Shown here piece after piece: positions 1 through 10,490 of a stretch of 64,000 bases of DNA. Location: assembly GCF_037042905.1 (NCBI RefSeq), contig NC_087245.1, positions 11,361,501 to 11,425,500 on the forward strand, given 5' to 3'. The stretch's first letter is position 1. Every line of letters begins with the position of its first letter. The stretch comes from Lytechinus pictus. Its lineage: Eukaryota > Echinodermata > Echinoidea > Temnopleuroida > Toxopneustidae. The notes beneath the pieces are model-generated. The model had not been told where the DNA came from, ran no database searches, and saw only the letters and a list, made by a program, of their open reading frames with translations. The translations under genes were made by a program, and so were the position numbers.

Positions 1-2330
1 GATATAAATTACAAGCTCTTTTTCAACTTAAGTATTGTAAATTTTGTATACATGTATGTACGGGGGTCCTTTTTTACGTATAAAAATTATTCCTTTTGTA
101 CTTTGTATGACCAAATAAAAATACAAGTGTGCTTTTTTCTGATGTATTTGATTGTTTTACCAATTCCTTATATATTCTATTGTTTCAACAATTTTATATA
201 CAAGTATAATATGTAGCTTTTGATTTTAGAAAAATGGACATTTGATTACATTTTTTTAGGAGGGATGAGCAGCTGAGTGTAAAATATGTTATGTAGCATT
301 GTATGCAATTTATTTCAAGTATCAAGAAGTATAAAATTTAAGCTTTAATATATTCTATCAGTTTTCAATGTATTTCTTAGATTTGTATACATACATTGTA
401 TTACAAAGGCCCTGTTTGAGCTCTCTTTTTTTAAAGAAAAATGAATAAATTCAAATTATTAGTTGAAGCCAAAAGAAAAGGAAAAGAGTGGTCTATTTCT
501 TTCGAAACAAAACAAAAAACAACCAGGAAAAAAAGATAACAAAGCTCTAAACAACAAAACGGACATCAAAGCTCCAAACAAACATTAAAACAAGAGAAAC
601 AAAAGTGACACAAACTTGTACCAATCCCATCCCCATTTTCCAGTTTAAAACACAACCCCCACCTGCACCCCTAACAAAAAACAAAAAAAGTAAATAAGAA
701 AAAAATAGTAAAATTAGTAAAAAAAACAAAAAACATAAATACAGGACTTAGACCCATCTGGAAATGAAATATTCTTTCCTCTGAGTTTTCATGTATTTTC
801 TTACAAGAGTGAAAAAAAAAATTACAACAACAAAAAAATAAACAACATATAGTTCGTGCATTTTAATAAAAAAATCAACATAAGATACATGTATTCTCCT
901 TTCAAAAGCAAATCCAGTCTCCAAATAATGAAACTTGACCCAAAAAATTGAAAAAATAAACAATACAAAAATTCAAAAAAGAAACTAAAAAAATATTTAA
1001 AAAAAAATAAACATAATTTTTGCATTTTAATGAAAAAGTCAACATTTATGATATTCCCCTTTCAAAAGCAAATCCAGTCTCAAAATAACGAAACATGATT
1101 GAAAAGTTTCCAAATATTTTTTTTTTTCTACAAAAGAATAAAAAGAAACACGATAGATTTTGCATTTTAATTTAAAAAGTCAACATTGATATTCCACTTC
1201 CAAAAGAATCCAGTTTCCAAATGATGAAACATGATTGAACAATCAACCATCTTGACCCTATAACCTTGGGAGGAAAGAATGTTTTTGTGACAAAATGTAT
1301 ACATTAAAATCAATATCAAAATAATAATCTACGGTATAATGACAGAAATTTTCAGAAAAAGGCACAATATTATCAAGTATTAACGATTCAGATCCAGTTC
1401 AATCCAGCATGAACGACTCGCTATCGACCGCTCCCGTCACCAAGCCCTCCCCATCGGGTACTGGTAGCTCGACTGCCGAGAGACCGACGGGAGCCAACCG
1501 CATCGGGCAGCTCGACTGCCGAGAGACTGGCTGTGACAAGGGTAGCTTGCGGCTCTTATATCTGGACTGCACTTCGATAGAATCTTATCTTTTAGGTTTT
1601 ATTTTCAAGATAAATAAATTTCAAAGGAATAAATATACATAATTGGAACTTCTACCTACCATCAAAATATTTCGATCATTTACGTATCCAAAAATTTGAT
1701 GAACTTTCAAGCTCCGATATCCACACTTCACAGGTGAGTATCCATATTGTAACTTATATGTACAGAAAGTGCACATCTTCAACTGTCTGTAAAAAGGCAC
1801 GAGATTGCATGAACTATGTGCGCATGCGCATTAAACCCCATTTTCGAGGAGCCGCCCAGACAGAGGCGATGTCACTTGCAGCAAAACCCGCGCGAAACCC
1901 GTGCAGCCAAAACTAGCGCTCGCGATGTGCCCGCATTCGCACATACCTAACATATTTTTGTAAACTAGCGGGTTTTTTTAGTTCTATTGATAATGGCAAA
2001 TCCAATGTAAATACTCACTTTTCACCTTTCCTTTAGGATCAAGCACTGTCAGAATCGATTTCAAAATACCCTTACCCCCCCCCCCCCCAGAAAGCCCAAT
2101 GAAAAAAAAATGCAGAAAGCCCAATGCAAAACTGCACACGAAATATCTGCACTCTGTGTGTGGTCGTGTGTTTCAGCTGTGTGTGTGTTGTGTCAAATTA
2201 TACTACCGAGCCTATTGGGAGAATCTGGCTGAATTTCGAATATTTGATTATAACTCAAAAAACCGATTCATGGATTACTATGAAATTTGGTAGATTTCTA
2301 TTTTGCACTATTTTCATCAAGATATGAGAA
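1..2330. other. Non-coding sequence upstream of NPC1: degenerate tandem repeat and GC-rich blocks
   Basis: 1-850 is AT-rich with no gene seen (AATAAA near 115 could end an upstream transcript). 855-1245 contains three degenerate copies of a unit with GCATTTTAA...AAATCCAGT...ATGAAAC. 1405-1560 is a GC-rich block with AGCTCGACTGCCGAGAGAC twice, 44 bases apart. 1815-1945 is CpG-rich. A strong donor-like CACAG|GTGAGTAT lies at 1733, but no signal-peptide frame ends there. Confidence 0.5.
1819..1830. promoter_or_regulatory. Perfect NRF-1-like palindrome TGCGCATGCGCA in a CpG-rich block
   Basis: The 12-base palindrome matches the NRF-1 consensus and sits in a CpG-rich stretch (1815-1945) within AT-rich DNA, upstream of the NPC1 exons on the same strand. 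It could mark a promoter of NPC1 or of another gene. No TSS evidence is available. Confidence 0.4.
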
Positions 2331-2545
2331 AATCAGACAGTTTAATGAAGTGGTTGATGAGATAGACAAATCTTGCGGTCTCCCTATCAATATTCCCACC
2401 GCTTTTCTGAATATCGCGATCAGTAACGCCAACGCAACAGCTGTATTTCGGCTTCCAATCATCTTGATGACATTGATCGTTCGAATACTTAGTCAGACAT
2501 TACTTCACTTGGCTTCGCTGTGCGCTCGCCGTAATGTTGATATTA

Positions 2546-2844
2546 ATAATAATTGGCATTTATATAGCGCTATATCAATCTACGACTGTTCAAAGCGCTT
2601 CACAATTATTATTACCCGGTCACTGGATTCATAGCATTCCAAGCAGCCTGTTAGGCGCAAACTTGCTAAACCAACCACAATGACGGTTGTTTCCTACCGG
2701 TACCCAATTAGCACTTGGGTGAGAGTGGCAAAGTGTGGATTGACGCCTTGCCAAAGGGCGCTAGGCCATGATGGGATTCGAACACACGACCCTCTGATTA
2801 CAAGGCGAGAGTCAGAACCGCTACACCACGGCGCTTCCACCGAT
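2546..2844 (-). mobile_element. tRNA-derived SINE, near full length
   Basis: On the - strand it has an A-box-like GTGGTGTAGCGGTTCTGAC, a B-box-like GTGTTCGAATCC, the body GGCAAGGCGTCAATCCACAC, and the tail AGCGCTATATAAATGCC followed by ATT-rich sequence. At least five other copies in the window share this layout. Confidence 0.85.
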
Positions 2845-3195
2845 ATTGACTGAAGTTAGTGACCAAAAGATTTTTGGCCTACGGCATGCCGACAGTTTGT
2901 TCGCCGCATGTTCGCATGATTTGGTTGCTAACTTCAGTGACGGTTGTTTCCTACCGGTACCCAATTAGCACCTGGGTGAGAGTGGCAAAGTGTGGATTGA
3001 CGCCTTGCCAAAGGGCGCTAGGCCATGATGGGATTCGAACACACGACCCTCTGATTACAAGGCGAGAGTCAGAACCGCTACACCACGGCGCTTCCATTGA
3101 TATTGACTGAAGTTAGTGACCAAAAGATTTTTGGCCTACGGCATGCCGACAGTTTGTTCGCCGCATGTTCGCATGATTTGGTTGCTAACTTCAGT
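2681..3195. repeat. 257-bp tandem duplication of SINE head plus a small hairpin element
   Basis: The unit starting TGACGGTTGTTTCC at 2681 repeats at 2938 with very few differences. Each unit ends in a 90-bp foldback (2849-2938 and 3106-3195) whose ends ACTGAAGTTAG and CTAACTTCAGT are inverted copies. Near-identity implies a recent duplication. Confidence 0.9.
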
Positions 3196-3255
3196 CCATA
3201 TCATAACGGCACATCAACATTACGGTTCGCGGCAAATCCAAGCGAAGTGATGCCC

Positions 3256-4322
3256 AACTGAGGCAAACTGAGGCACTAGTTCACTGCAACTACCCTGCCT
3301 GTTGGGAATCTAATGTAGATCTACATGTACATGTATGGTATGCCAAATGCAGTACACAGCACACACTTAAAAAGTTCATTAAAATATCACTTTTGTAACT
3401 AAAAAAACTAATACAGTTGCAATTTCTTTTTCATTAGTAACTTGCAGATAATTTTTGTATTCACCCGAGCGCTCAAAAACTTGAATTTTGAGCATGTTTT
3501 TTTGTACGCCCTCTATTGATGGAAAGTAAAATGTCAAGAAAATTTTCATTTTTTAATTATAAAAAAAAACAATTCAGAGATTCAAATTTACTTAAGAGCC
3601 CAGTTATATGATGAATAGCTGTAATGGAAACGTGACAGTGTCAAAAAATCAAGCATTTGTCCCAAAGAAAAAGAGAAAATAAGCCAAACATTGCCAACCT
3701 TATTTCACCACACAGGGATTAGTAACAGAGAACAAGGTTATATCATAACCTTGTTCATTGAATGAGTGAACTGAGGATTCGCACGACGATGTCAAGATCG
3801 AAGCCGAAATATAGCCGTTCCCGATCGCGATATTTGGAAAAGTGGTGGGTATATTGACCTCGAAAAAGACTGAGAGACTTGCTATGACATTTGTGAACAA
3901 TGATATTATTGGTAGTGAGGTATGCTGGTAATTGGCCGGTGCGAAAGTGCATAAGCGCCAAGTTCCATATTCCCTCCACTAAAAATTGAAGAAAAAAAAT
4001 ATGGAGAAGGTTTTTTCAAGAATTATCTAACATATATCTAAGAGATTTAGGAAGGAAAAGGGCAAGACTTCCATATGTCCCCTCCACTAAAATTGAAAAA
4101 AAAATAAAGAGGTTTATCAAGAATTATCTATCATATATCTAAGAGACTTAGGAAGGAAAAGTTGGATACATACCAAAATATGACTTTATTCTGTCAAAAT
4201 CTCGAGTGTGTGTAATTCCCAAATGGCATCGATTTATTAAGTCAGAAAAATGAATACCCAATACTCTTCGAGAGAAGACTAGTTGTAATATCGGTTGATA
4301 ACCTTTATGAAACCCATGGCTT
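3256..4322. other. Non-coding sequence, local tandem duplication
   Basis: 3966-4170 contains two diverged copies of a unit with CCCTCCACTAAAA, TCAAGAATTATCTA and GGAAGGAAAAG. The phrase recurs in part near 4480. No gene was seen. Confidence 0.4.
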
Positions 4323-4412
4323 TCAACAATTCCTGCTAGCTCAGTAAGTAAGGCGAAAGACTGGAGATGCCTCGTTCTGTAGCAAGAGGTTCGAATCCAA
4401 GTTCCAACCGGA
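4323..4412 (+). repeat. tRNA-like sequence, probably SINE head or tRNA pseudogene
   Basis: TAGCTCAGTAAGTAAGGC resembles an A box and GGTTCGAATCC a B box, 40 bases apart. The T-arm does not pair, so a functional tRNA is unlikely. Confidence 0.45.
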
Positions 4413-4818
4413 AGTAAGAAAAATAAAAAGAAGAAAAAGAGAGTGAAAGAATGGGTTCTGGAGAAGTATTTTTCAAAATTAGTGGAGGGGACATAAGAAA
4501 GTCTTTCCGAACATATATGATGGGAGAGTGGAAATACGGCTTTATTCCGTCAAATTTTCGAGCAGGACCGATTGTGTGTAGCCAGGAGACTACATAATAA
4601 AGTTATCCCACAGACGTGCTTAATCTCCATGGAACCAGGGACGGCATGCAATTGCACTACACGCACCGTCATTTTTCCCACGATTAAAGTTCCTCACAAG
4701 TACACATTTTCTTATCTCTTGTGTAATCTTTGCTGCACGCTAACAAAAATTCATGAATTAGTGATACCTAAGAATTTGGTTGAAGTTACATGTTTAATAT
4801 TAATTTCTGCCATTTTTT

Positions 4819-5409
4819 TTAAAGGAGAATGAAACTCTTGGAGCAAGTTAGCTTTTGTGAAAGCAGAAAAATCAAAGAATAAGATCAACAAAACTTTGAG
4901 TAAAATAGGACTAGCAATAAAAGAGTTATGAGCATTTGAATGTCGAGATCACTAATGCTATGGAGATCCTCCCATTGGCAATGCGACCAAGATCTGTGAT
5001 GTCACACACGTACAACTCTCCCATTCGGACACTGAAAATATACCCCAAAACATCTCTTTTTGCTCATTCTAATCATATGACAAACGATTCATCAATGATA
5101 TAATGTTGTGAAACCTCTGTACTTGTCATCTCATAAAGAAAACACCTAACCTTGTGATAGACTCTATAAAAGTGAGAATATAAGTGAAATAAGTACTAAA
5201 GTAATGAGGGAGTTGTACGTGTGTGATATCACAGATCTTGGTCGCATTGCCGATGGGAGGATCTACATGGCACTAGTGATCTCAATATTCAAATGCTCAT
5301 AACTTTCTTATTATTCATTCAATCTTCCTCAAACTTTCAACAATATGTTTCTTTGATTTTTCTCTTTGATATGGATTCAGCTAGTTTCAAGGGTTTCATT
5401 CTCCTTTAA
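4819..5409. mobile_element. Foldback MITE, TTAA-flanked, about 590 bp
   Basis: Arms of about 200 bp are near-perfect inverted repeats: the outer ends are AGGAGAATGAAA and TTTCATTCTCCT, the inner ends GTACAACTCTCCC and GGGAGTTGTAC. TTAA is present at both borders (4819-4822, 5406-5409). No ORF. A diverged relative lies at 58021-58946. Confidence 0.88.
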
Positions 5410-8224
5410 TGTATATGAATCAAGTGTAAGCAGATCTTTATTGAGAACAAAAAGATAAGGGAAAGACTTACATGTACATTATGTAGCTCTAGGCTGATCC
5501 AGGGGGGGGGGGGCAGGCGTATGAGTCTATGAGATTGTTATATTGATTTATAAGAATAAAATTTTGGAGTGAATATTAGGACTCCCCCTTCAAAGAAACA
5601 AACAAAAATCAACTTCGAGCAGCCGATCAGGAAAATGTGGCTGAAAAAAAATTCTAGGCCCCCCTATAGGCAAAGGCTGAATCTGCCCCTGTGTACATGT
5701 ATCACCATTAATTACCAGTTTGTTACATAAAAACAGTTTGACACTTTTTTTAATAATTAAATGTTTGATTTGAAGAAGTAATGTCATTACTTGGTTAATA
5801 AAATATTGATGTCATCAGTAAATAAAGTATGTGTTGATTTATCAGAACAATATGGGAGGTCATATTAGAAATACATGTAGAAGAGGACCAGAGGATTGAC
5901 CCGGTGTGGCATGCCGCATGAAACCTCTTTGGGTCAGACAAAGTACAGTATAAAAGAAAATTGAATTCTATCATACAAATAACTTTTAAACTACAAAGAG
6001 GTACATGTAGTCAGTTTTACATGTGTACACTGTATATCATTGATGAGTATCAAAGTTTGCTTGATATTTCCCTGTTTCAATACTGCAAAATAATTCAGTT
6101 TTGTAATTTAGTCTTTATGACTTAATGGACAGACCTTAATAACCTATTTGTGGTTTCTGGCTTTAACATATTTTTCCCTGTTGCTTTCAGATGGGCAGTA
6201 TGATTTATGAATTCTATTATTTTTATACAGATCAAGAGATATCCACAACTTTCTGTTTATTTTACAAGTAGTTTTATACGATTTTGCTTCAAATACATCG
6301 TATAAATGGGTAATTTGTCAAAAGTAAGGGTCGTATCACTATTTGATAAGTTAGAACATTATGGGCAGTATATTGTTTCTATGTTGTTTGAAAAATAGGG
6401 TAGTGATACCGGTATTGTAGAATAAGCCAGTCTAAGGAACATTCAAATAAAAAATGTTGGCAAATACATTATGTATATCAATGAGTGAAATGGATCTGAA
6501 TGAATAAAAAAATAATGAGAATATATTATATTGAGAAAGTTACTCATTTTAGCAGAAGTCACTCATTAAATAAACCTGTTTGTGTTCAGAATCATGTTCA
6601 TGTTTATAAATTTCAAGCAATTTTCAAAGAAATCTAAAACGCCATAAACATTATCTTCATCTAACATCATTTAATTTTTATCATAAAAGATAAAATATTA
6701 CATGTAAGTTCTCAAATTATTTCATATTTACACACAAAGGGGCATATTAATGCACATTCTGTAGTACAGAGACATGTAGAGCAAAAACCAACTTGTTATT
6801 CATACTGTAGAAACATGTATTGGTCATTGGAAAACTGCATGTATGCATCCCTGAAGTGGAGAAAGAACAATGCCATTTTTAAAAAAAATTGGCCATACAT
6901 GGAATAGCCTTTTTTGGGAGGAAATTATGAGAGAAGATAAAGGAAGTTCTTGGTCATCATGTGATTTAAAAAGAGTGACAAACCAGATTTATTTTCATAC
7001 TGGCACAGAGAAACATGTGTAAAAAAGCAACCTCCAGAATATGATGTCTGTGTTCTTTATAGAAATATACTACATACAGTAACAAGTTCCTGTCCAGCTT
7101 TGGAAATAATTATTTCCCAAACTGTAAATACATGTACATCTTGTACTTGTTTCATTTACTATTCATGTAGGAAGTACATAAAGCACACTTCACAGTGTAT
7201 ACATGTACATTGAACATTACATGAACAACCCTGCAGGTGTTGAAAATAGTAGAAGGAAATGGTCCTTGTTTCATGTATTTGCAGTTACATGTTTCAATTT
7301 ATTGCTGCAGCACATGTGTAGAGGTATCCATAAAATTATTGACTATGTTGTGTAGACTTTGATATACAAAGAGCACTTCAAATGACTGCAAGTGCTCAAT
7401 TATTAAAGACTGCTGATTTACAACCCCCCCCCCCCCCATTTCTTTCAATTTGACTCTCATAATTTCTTTACCCTTTGGGCAAAAACAGTCATTGTTTTAT
7501 ACTCGACCATGAACAGATTTTGCATGCATCTGATAAAAGAGAATAAAGTGCTTGATCTATCAACATGGAATCTGTATCATTTTTTTAACTATAATTAGTA
7601 GTATCACGTTGTGTAACTTTTTTTTGGATAAAGTGTAGGAATGTTCTTTGTATAATACCATAACCATTCACACCTATAGTTAAAAACATGATTATTATGT
7701 TCATGATTATTCTGTTCATACCATTTTGAAATAGCATATTATTTTTTCTTAATTTTTCTGAAAAATGACAAAACAAGTTGCATACTTTTGATTGAATGCA
7801 TTTTATTTACAGTACTGCAGTGTACTTACATGTATCATGCAACATGTACATGTATGTTGATGTGTTATCCATATTTGGAGACATTCAAAATCATTCACAC
7901 CCTTTGTTATTTATTTTTGGTCAGTATGGAGGTAGGATTTGTTTAATACTTGTATTGTATTGATCATTTACATTATCCAAAGCTTGTTGAGTGGTCAGTA
8001 CACAGAGTACATACCTACATGTATTCAGATTTCACATCAAAATGTTGCATTCTAAATTCTTAGGTAAAAGAAATTGTTCAGTAGTTTATTAATAGACTCT
8101 GGATAATGTTATTCAATATGGCCTTTGTATATATACTGCCTGTTTTGCCTTTTACTGTAAATATTCAAATATATTTATTGATAATGATTTTTTACAATTT
8201 TTCTCATTTATAATATTCCAACAG
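5410..8224. other. Non-coding, intron or 5' flank of NPC1
   Basis: AT-rich, with G- and C-homopolymers (5503-5512, 7424-7437) and several ACATGTACATGT-type palindromes. The missing NPC1 signal-peptide exon should end in phase 0 somewhere upstream of 8225, but no hydrophobic start with a donor was convincing here. Confidence 0.4.
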
Positions 8225-9364
8225 GCTGATGCATATATTCACAAAGAAGGCTACTGTATGTGGTATGACCAGTGTGGAAAAGATGCCCTAACCCACAAAT
8301 CCCTAAACTGCCTTTACAACAAACCAGCGAAAGTTCTTGATGACCAAGCTGGTCTCCAGATCCTTGAGCAGCTGTGTCCAGAGATGGTGGCAGCCAATAA
8401 GAATGAAACCAAGACATGCTGTTCTCCATCCCAGCTTCAGACATTCCAAAATAACATGAAAATTCCTGATGAGACAATGAGTAGGTGTCCATCATGCTAC
8501 AAGAACTTGGTCAACATCTACTGCCATTTGACATGCAGTCCAGACCAGAGTATCTATGTCAATGCAACAAAAACCATGCCTTACCCTTCTACACCACCAC
8601 CAGCAGCAGCAGAAAACACAATACATGATAAAGACTCTGGTCAACGTAGCATCACTGAGGTTTCTTACTACATCCTGAACGAAACTGCTCAAGCAATGTT
8701 CAACTCTTGCAAGAACGTTAACTTTCCCAGTAGTAACACAAAGGTTCTCTCGTTGTACTGTGGCTCTTATGGAGCAGCTCACTGCACTGCACAACGCTGG
8801 TTGGACTTTATGGGGGACAAGAACAACCAACAGACACCCTTTCAGATTGATTTCAATCTGGGTGGTGCCCCTTCGCCTATGGAACCTATGGACACTAGGG
8901 TTTATGCATGCAATGAGTCAACCAACAACAACACGCAACCATGCAGCTGTCAGGACTGCCCCAGTAGTTGCCCACCCTTACCGCCACTTCCCCCTCCCCC
9001 TCCTCAATTCCTCATCTTTGGTGTTGATGGTTACATAGTTGTCTTTTCTGTTGCATATGCAGTCTTCATTGCACTGTTTATTCTCTTCAATGTCATCTGT
9101 ATGTGCTGCAAGAAGGGAGGTGAGAACCTGAGCGATTGCTGCGATGAAAATTCAACAGCAATTAACTCTGTGAACGATGGCCAATTGCGGGAGATTTCTG
9201 AGGATGAGGTTGGTTGCAAGGCCTCCTGTGGAATGGCATTCCAGAAACTCTTAGAACTGTGCTTCAGGAAATTGGGTACCAATGTAGCTAAGCATCCACA
9301 TCTTGTTCTTGTCCTTGGTGTCATGGTTGTAACAACAATGACTGCAGGGATTGTCAGATTGAAG
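8225..9364 (+). CDS. NPC1: NPC1 visible exon 1: sterol-binding N-terminal domain, proline linker, TM1 and start of TM2
   Basis: The acceptor is TTCCAACAG and the donor AAG|GTGAGT; the exon is exactly 380 codons, phase 0 at both ends. It carries the cysteine-rich domain with motifs such as [20 protein letters not shown] and CSCQDC. The residues equivalent to human Asn41 (in the LNCLY context) and Gln79 (in SQLQTF), which bind cholesterol in human NPC1, are present. A proline-rich linker lies near 8965-9005. TM1 follows at about 9010-9100 and TM2 at about 9297-9360. At 1140 bp it is far larger than any other exon here. Confidence 0.95.
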
Positions 9365-10455
9365 GTGAGTGTTTTTAGACCAATCTCATATTCATTTATC
9401 ATTCTGCAAATTTCATACATGTACATCTGTGATGGTCAGTTTTAAGGCCAAGTCTGCCTCCACTGCAAGTTGATTAAATTAAAATAGAAATTAAACAAAC
9501 ATTTACATTTCATAAAGGTTTGCCTTTTTACAAAATATTTCAGATTATAAGAGATTCAGTGATATTAAAGACTTTCTTATTTTTATATATGAAATATGAA
9601 CGATTGAATGTTATTATTAACAAAATTTGTTAATGTGTTTGTTTGGTTTAATACTAATATTGGATTTGTCATTAGTATTTGACACAATCGATCCTGGTAT
9701 CATGGTCTTATATCATTTATTACTAACATGTGTTATGGGCAAATCATTATAGGTGCATTATAATGGCTCGTCTCAAAGGACCTCTACATGTACATGTTTA
9801 TATGTATGTGTGAATTGTAAATTTGTTGGGGAAGACGCGGCCTTTAATATTGATTTGCAACGTCTGGGGCATTGTATTCATGTGTATCTTGAAGTCAATG
9901 TTATTTTTTCAATATAGGTTGAAGTATGTGAAGGTTGGAGTTTATGTACAGTTCCAATTGCATTCAATGTCGAGCTCATAAATGGTATTAAATTGATAAT
10001 TATTGATGATTGGCAGATCTCTTCTTATTTAACTACTCACAGGTAATGTGTAGTTGGTGTTTGATTATGGTTTCTTAAACATTATCTTTATGTATATAAG
10101 GTTACAACTGATCCAGTAGAGCTGTGGTCACCACCAACCAGTGAGTCTCGCCTTGAGAAAAAGTACTTTGATGAGAACTTTGGTCCCTTTTACCGTACAG
10201 AGCAGATCATATTGACTGCACCTGAACGCAAGCCGTACAATGTCTCCCGTAATTATCCGAACCCTTCTACAACCACCTACTCGGGCATTCTAGACATTGA
10301 TCTTCTACATCAGGTATGGGAATGTCAAATACAGATACATGTATATTGCTCTTTACCAGAATCACCTTACTGTATTTTCCAGGTGATGGAGGGGTGATGA
10401 CGATGGTGATGATGATGATGATGACAATGATGATGAAGATGATGATGATGATGAT

Positions 10456-10490
<35 letters not shown>

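Larger units (their letters stand above)
2372..3885. repeat. Inverted dispersed-repeat arms enclosing a SINE block
   Basis: 2372-2545 on the + strand and 3740-3885 on the - strand share a segment including AATATCGCGATC and TATTTCGGCTTC. An inner pair, 2503-2545 and the reverse complement of 3208-3256, shares CGTAATGTTGAT. The SINE copies sit between them. These may be arms of one old foldback element. Confidence 0.5.

Noticed and set aside
1409-1642. 77-codon frame as the first exon of NPC1
   Set aside because: No signal-peptide-like hydrophobic stretch and no phase-0 donor.
1700-1733. ATG near 1700 with strong donor CACAG|GTGAGT as the NPC1 start exon
   Set aside because: It would end in phase 2, whereas the acceptor at 8225 needs phase 0, and the peptide is not hydrophobic.
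4323-4412. Functional tRNA gene
   Set aside because: The B box is present but the T-arm and acceptor stems do not pair.
5490-5695. Small element with GATCCAGGGGGG-like and GCCCCTGTG ends
   Set aside because: Similar poly-G phrases occur near 32430, 33140 and 39485, but the inverted ends and target duplication could not be established here.
8208-9426. Antisense open frames opposite the first NPC1 exon
   Set aside because: They are shadows of a strongly supported coding exon and show no family features.
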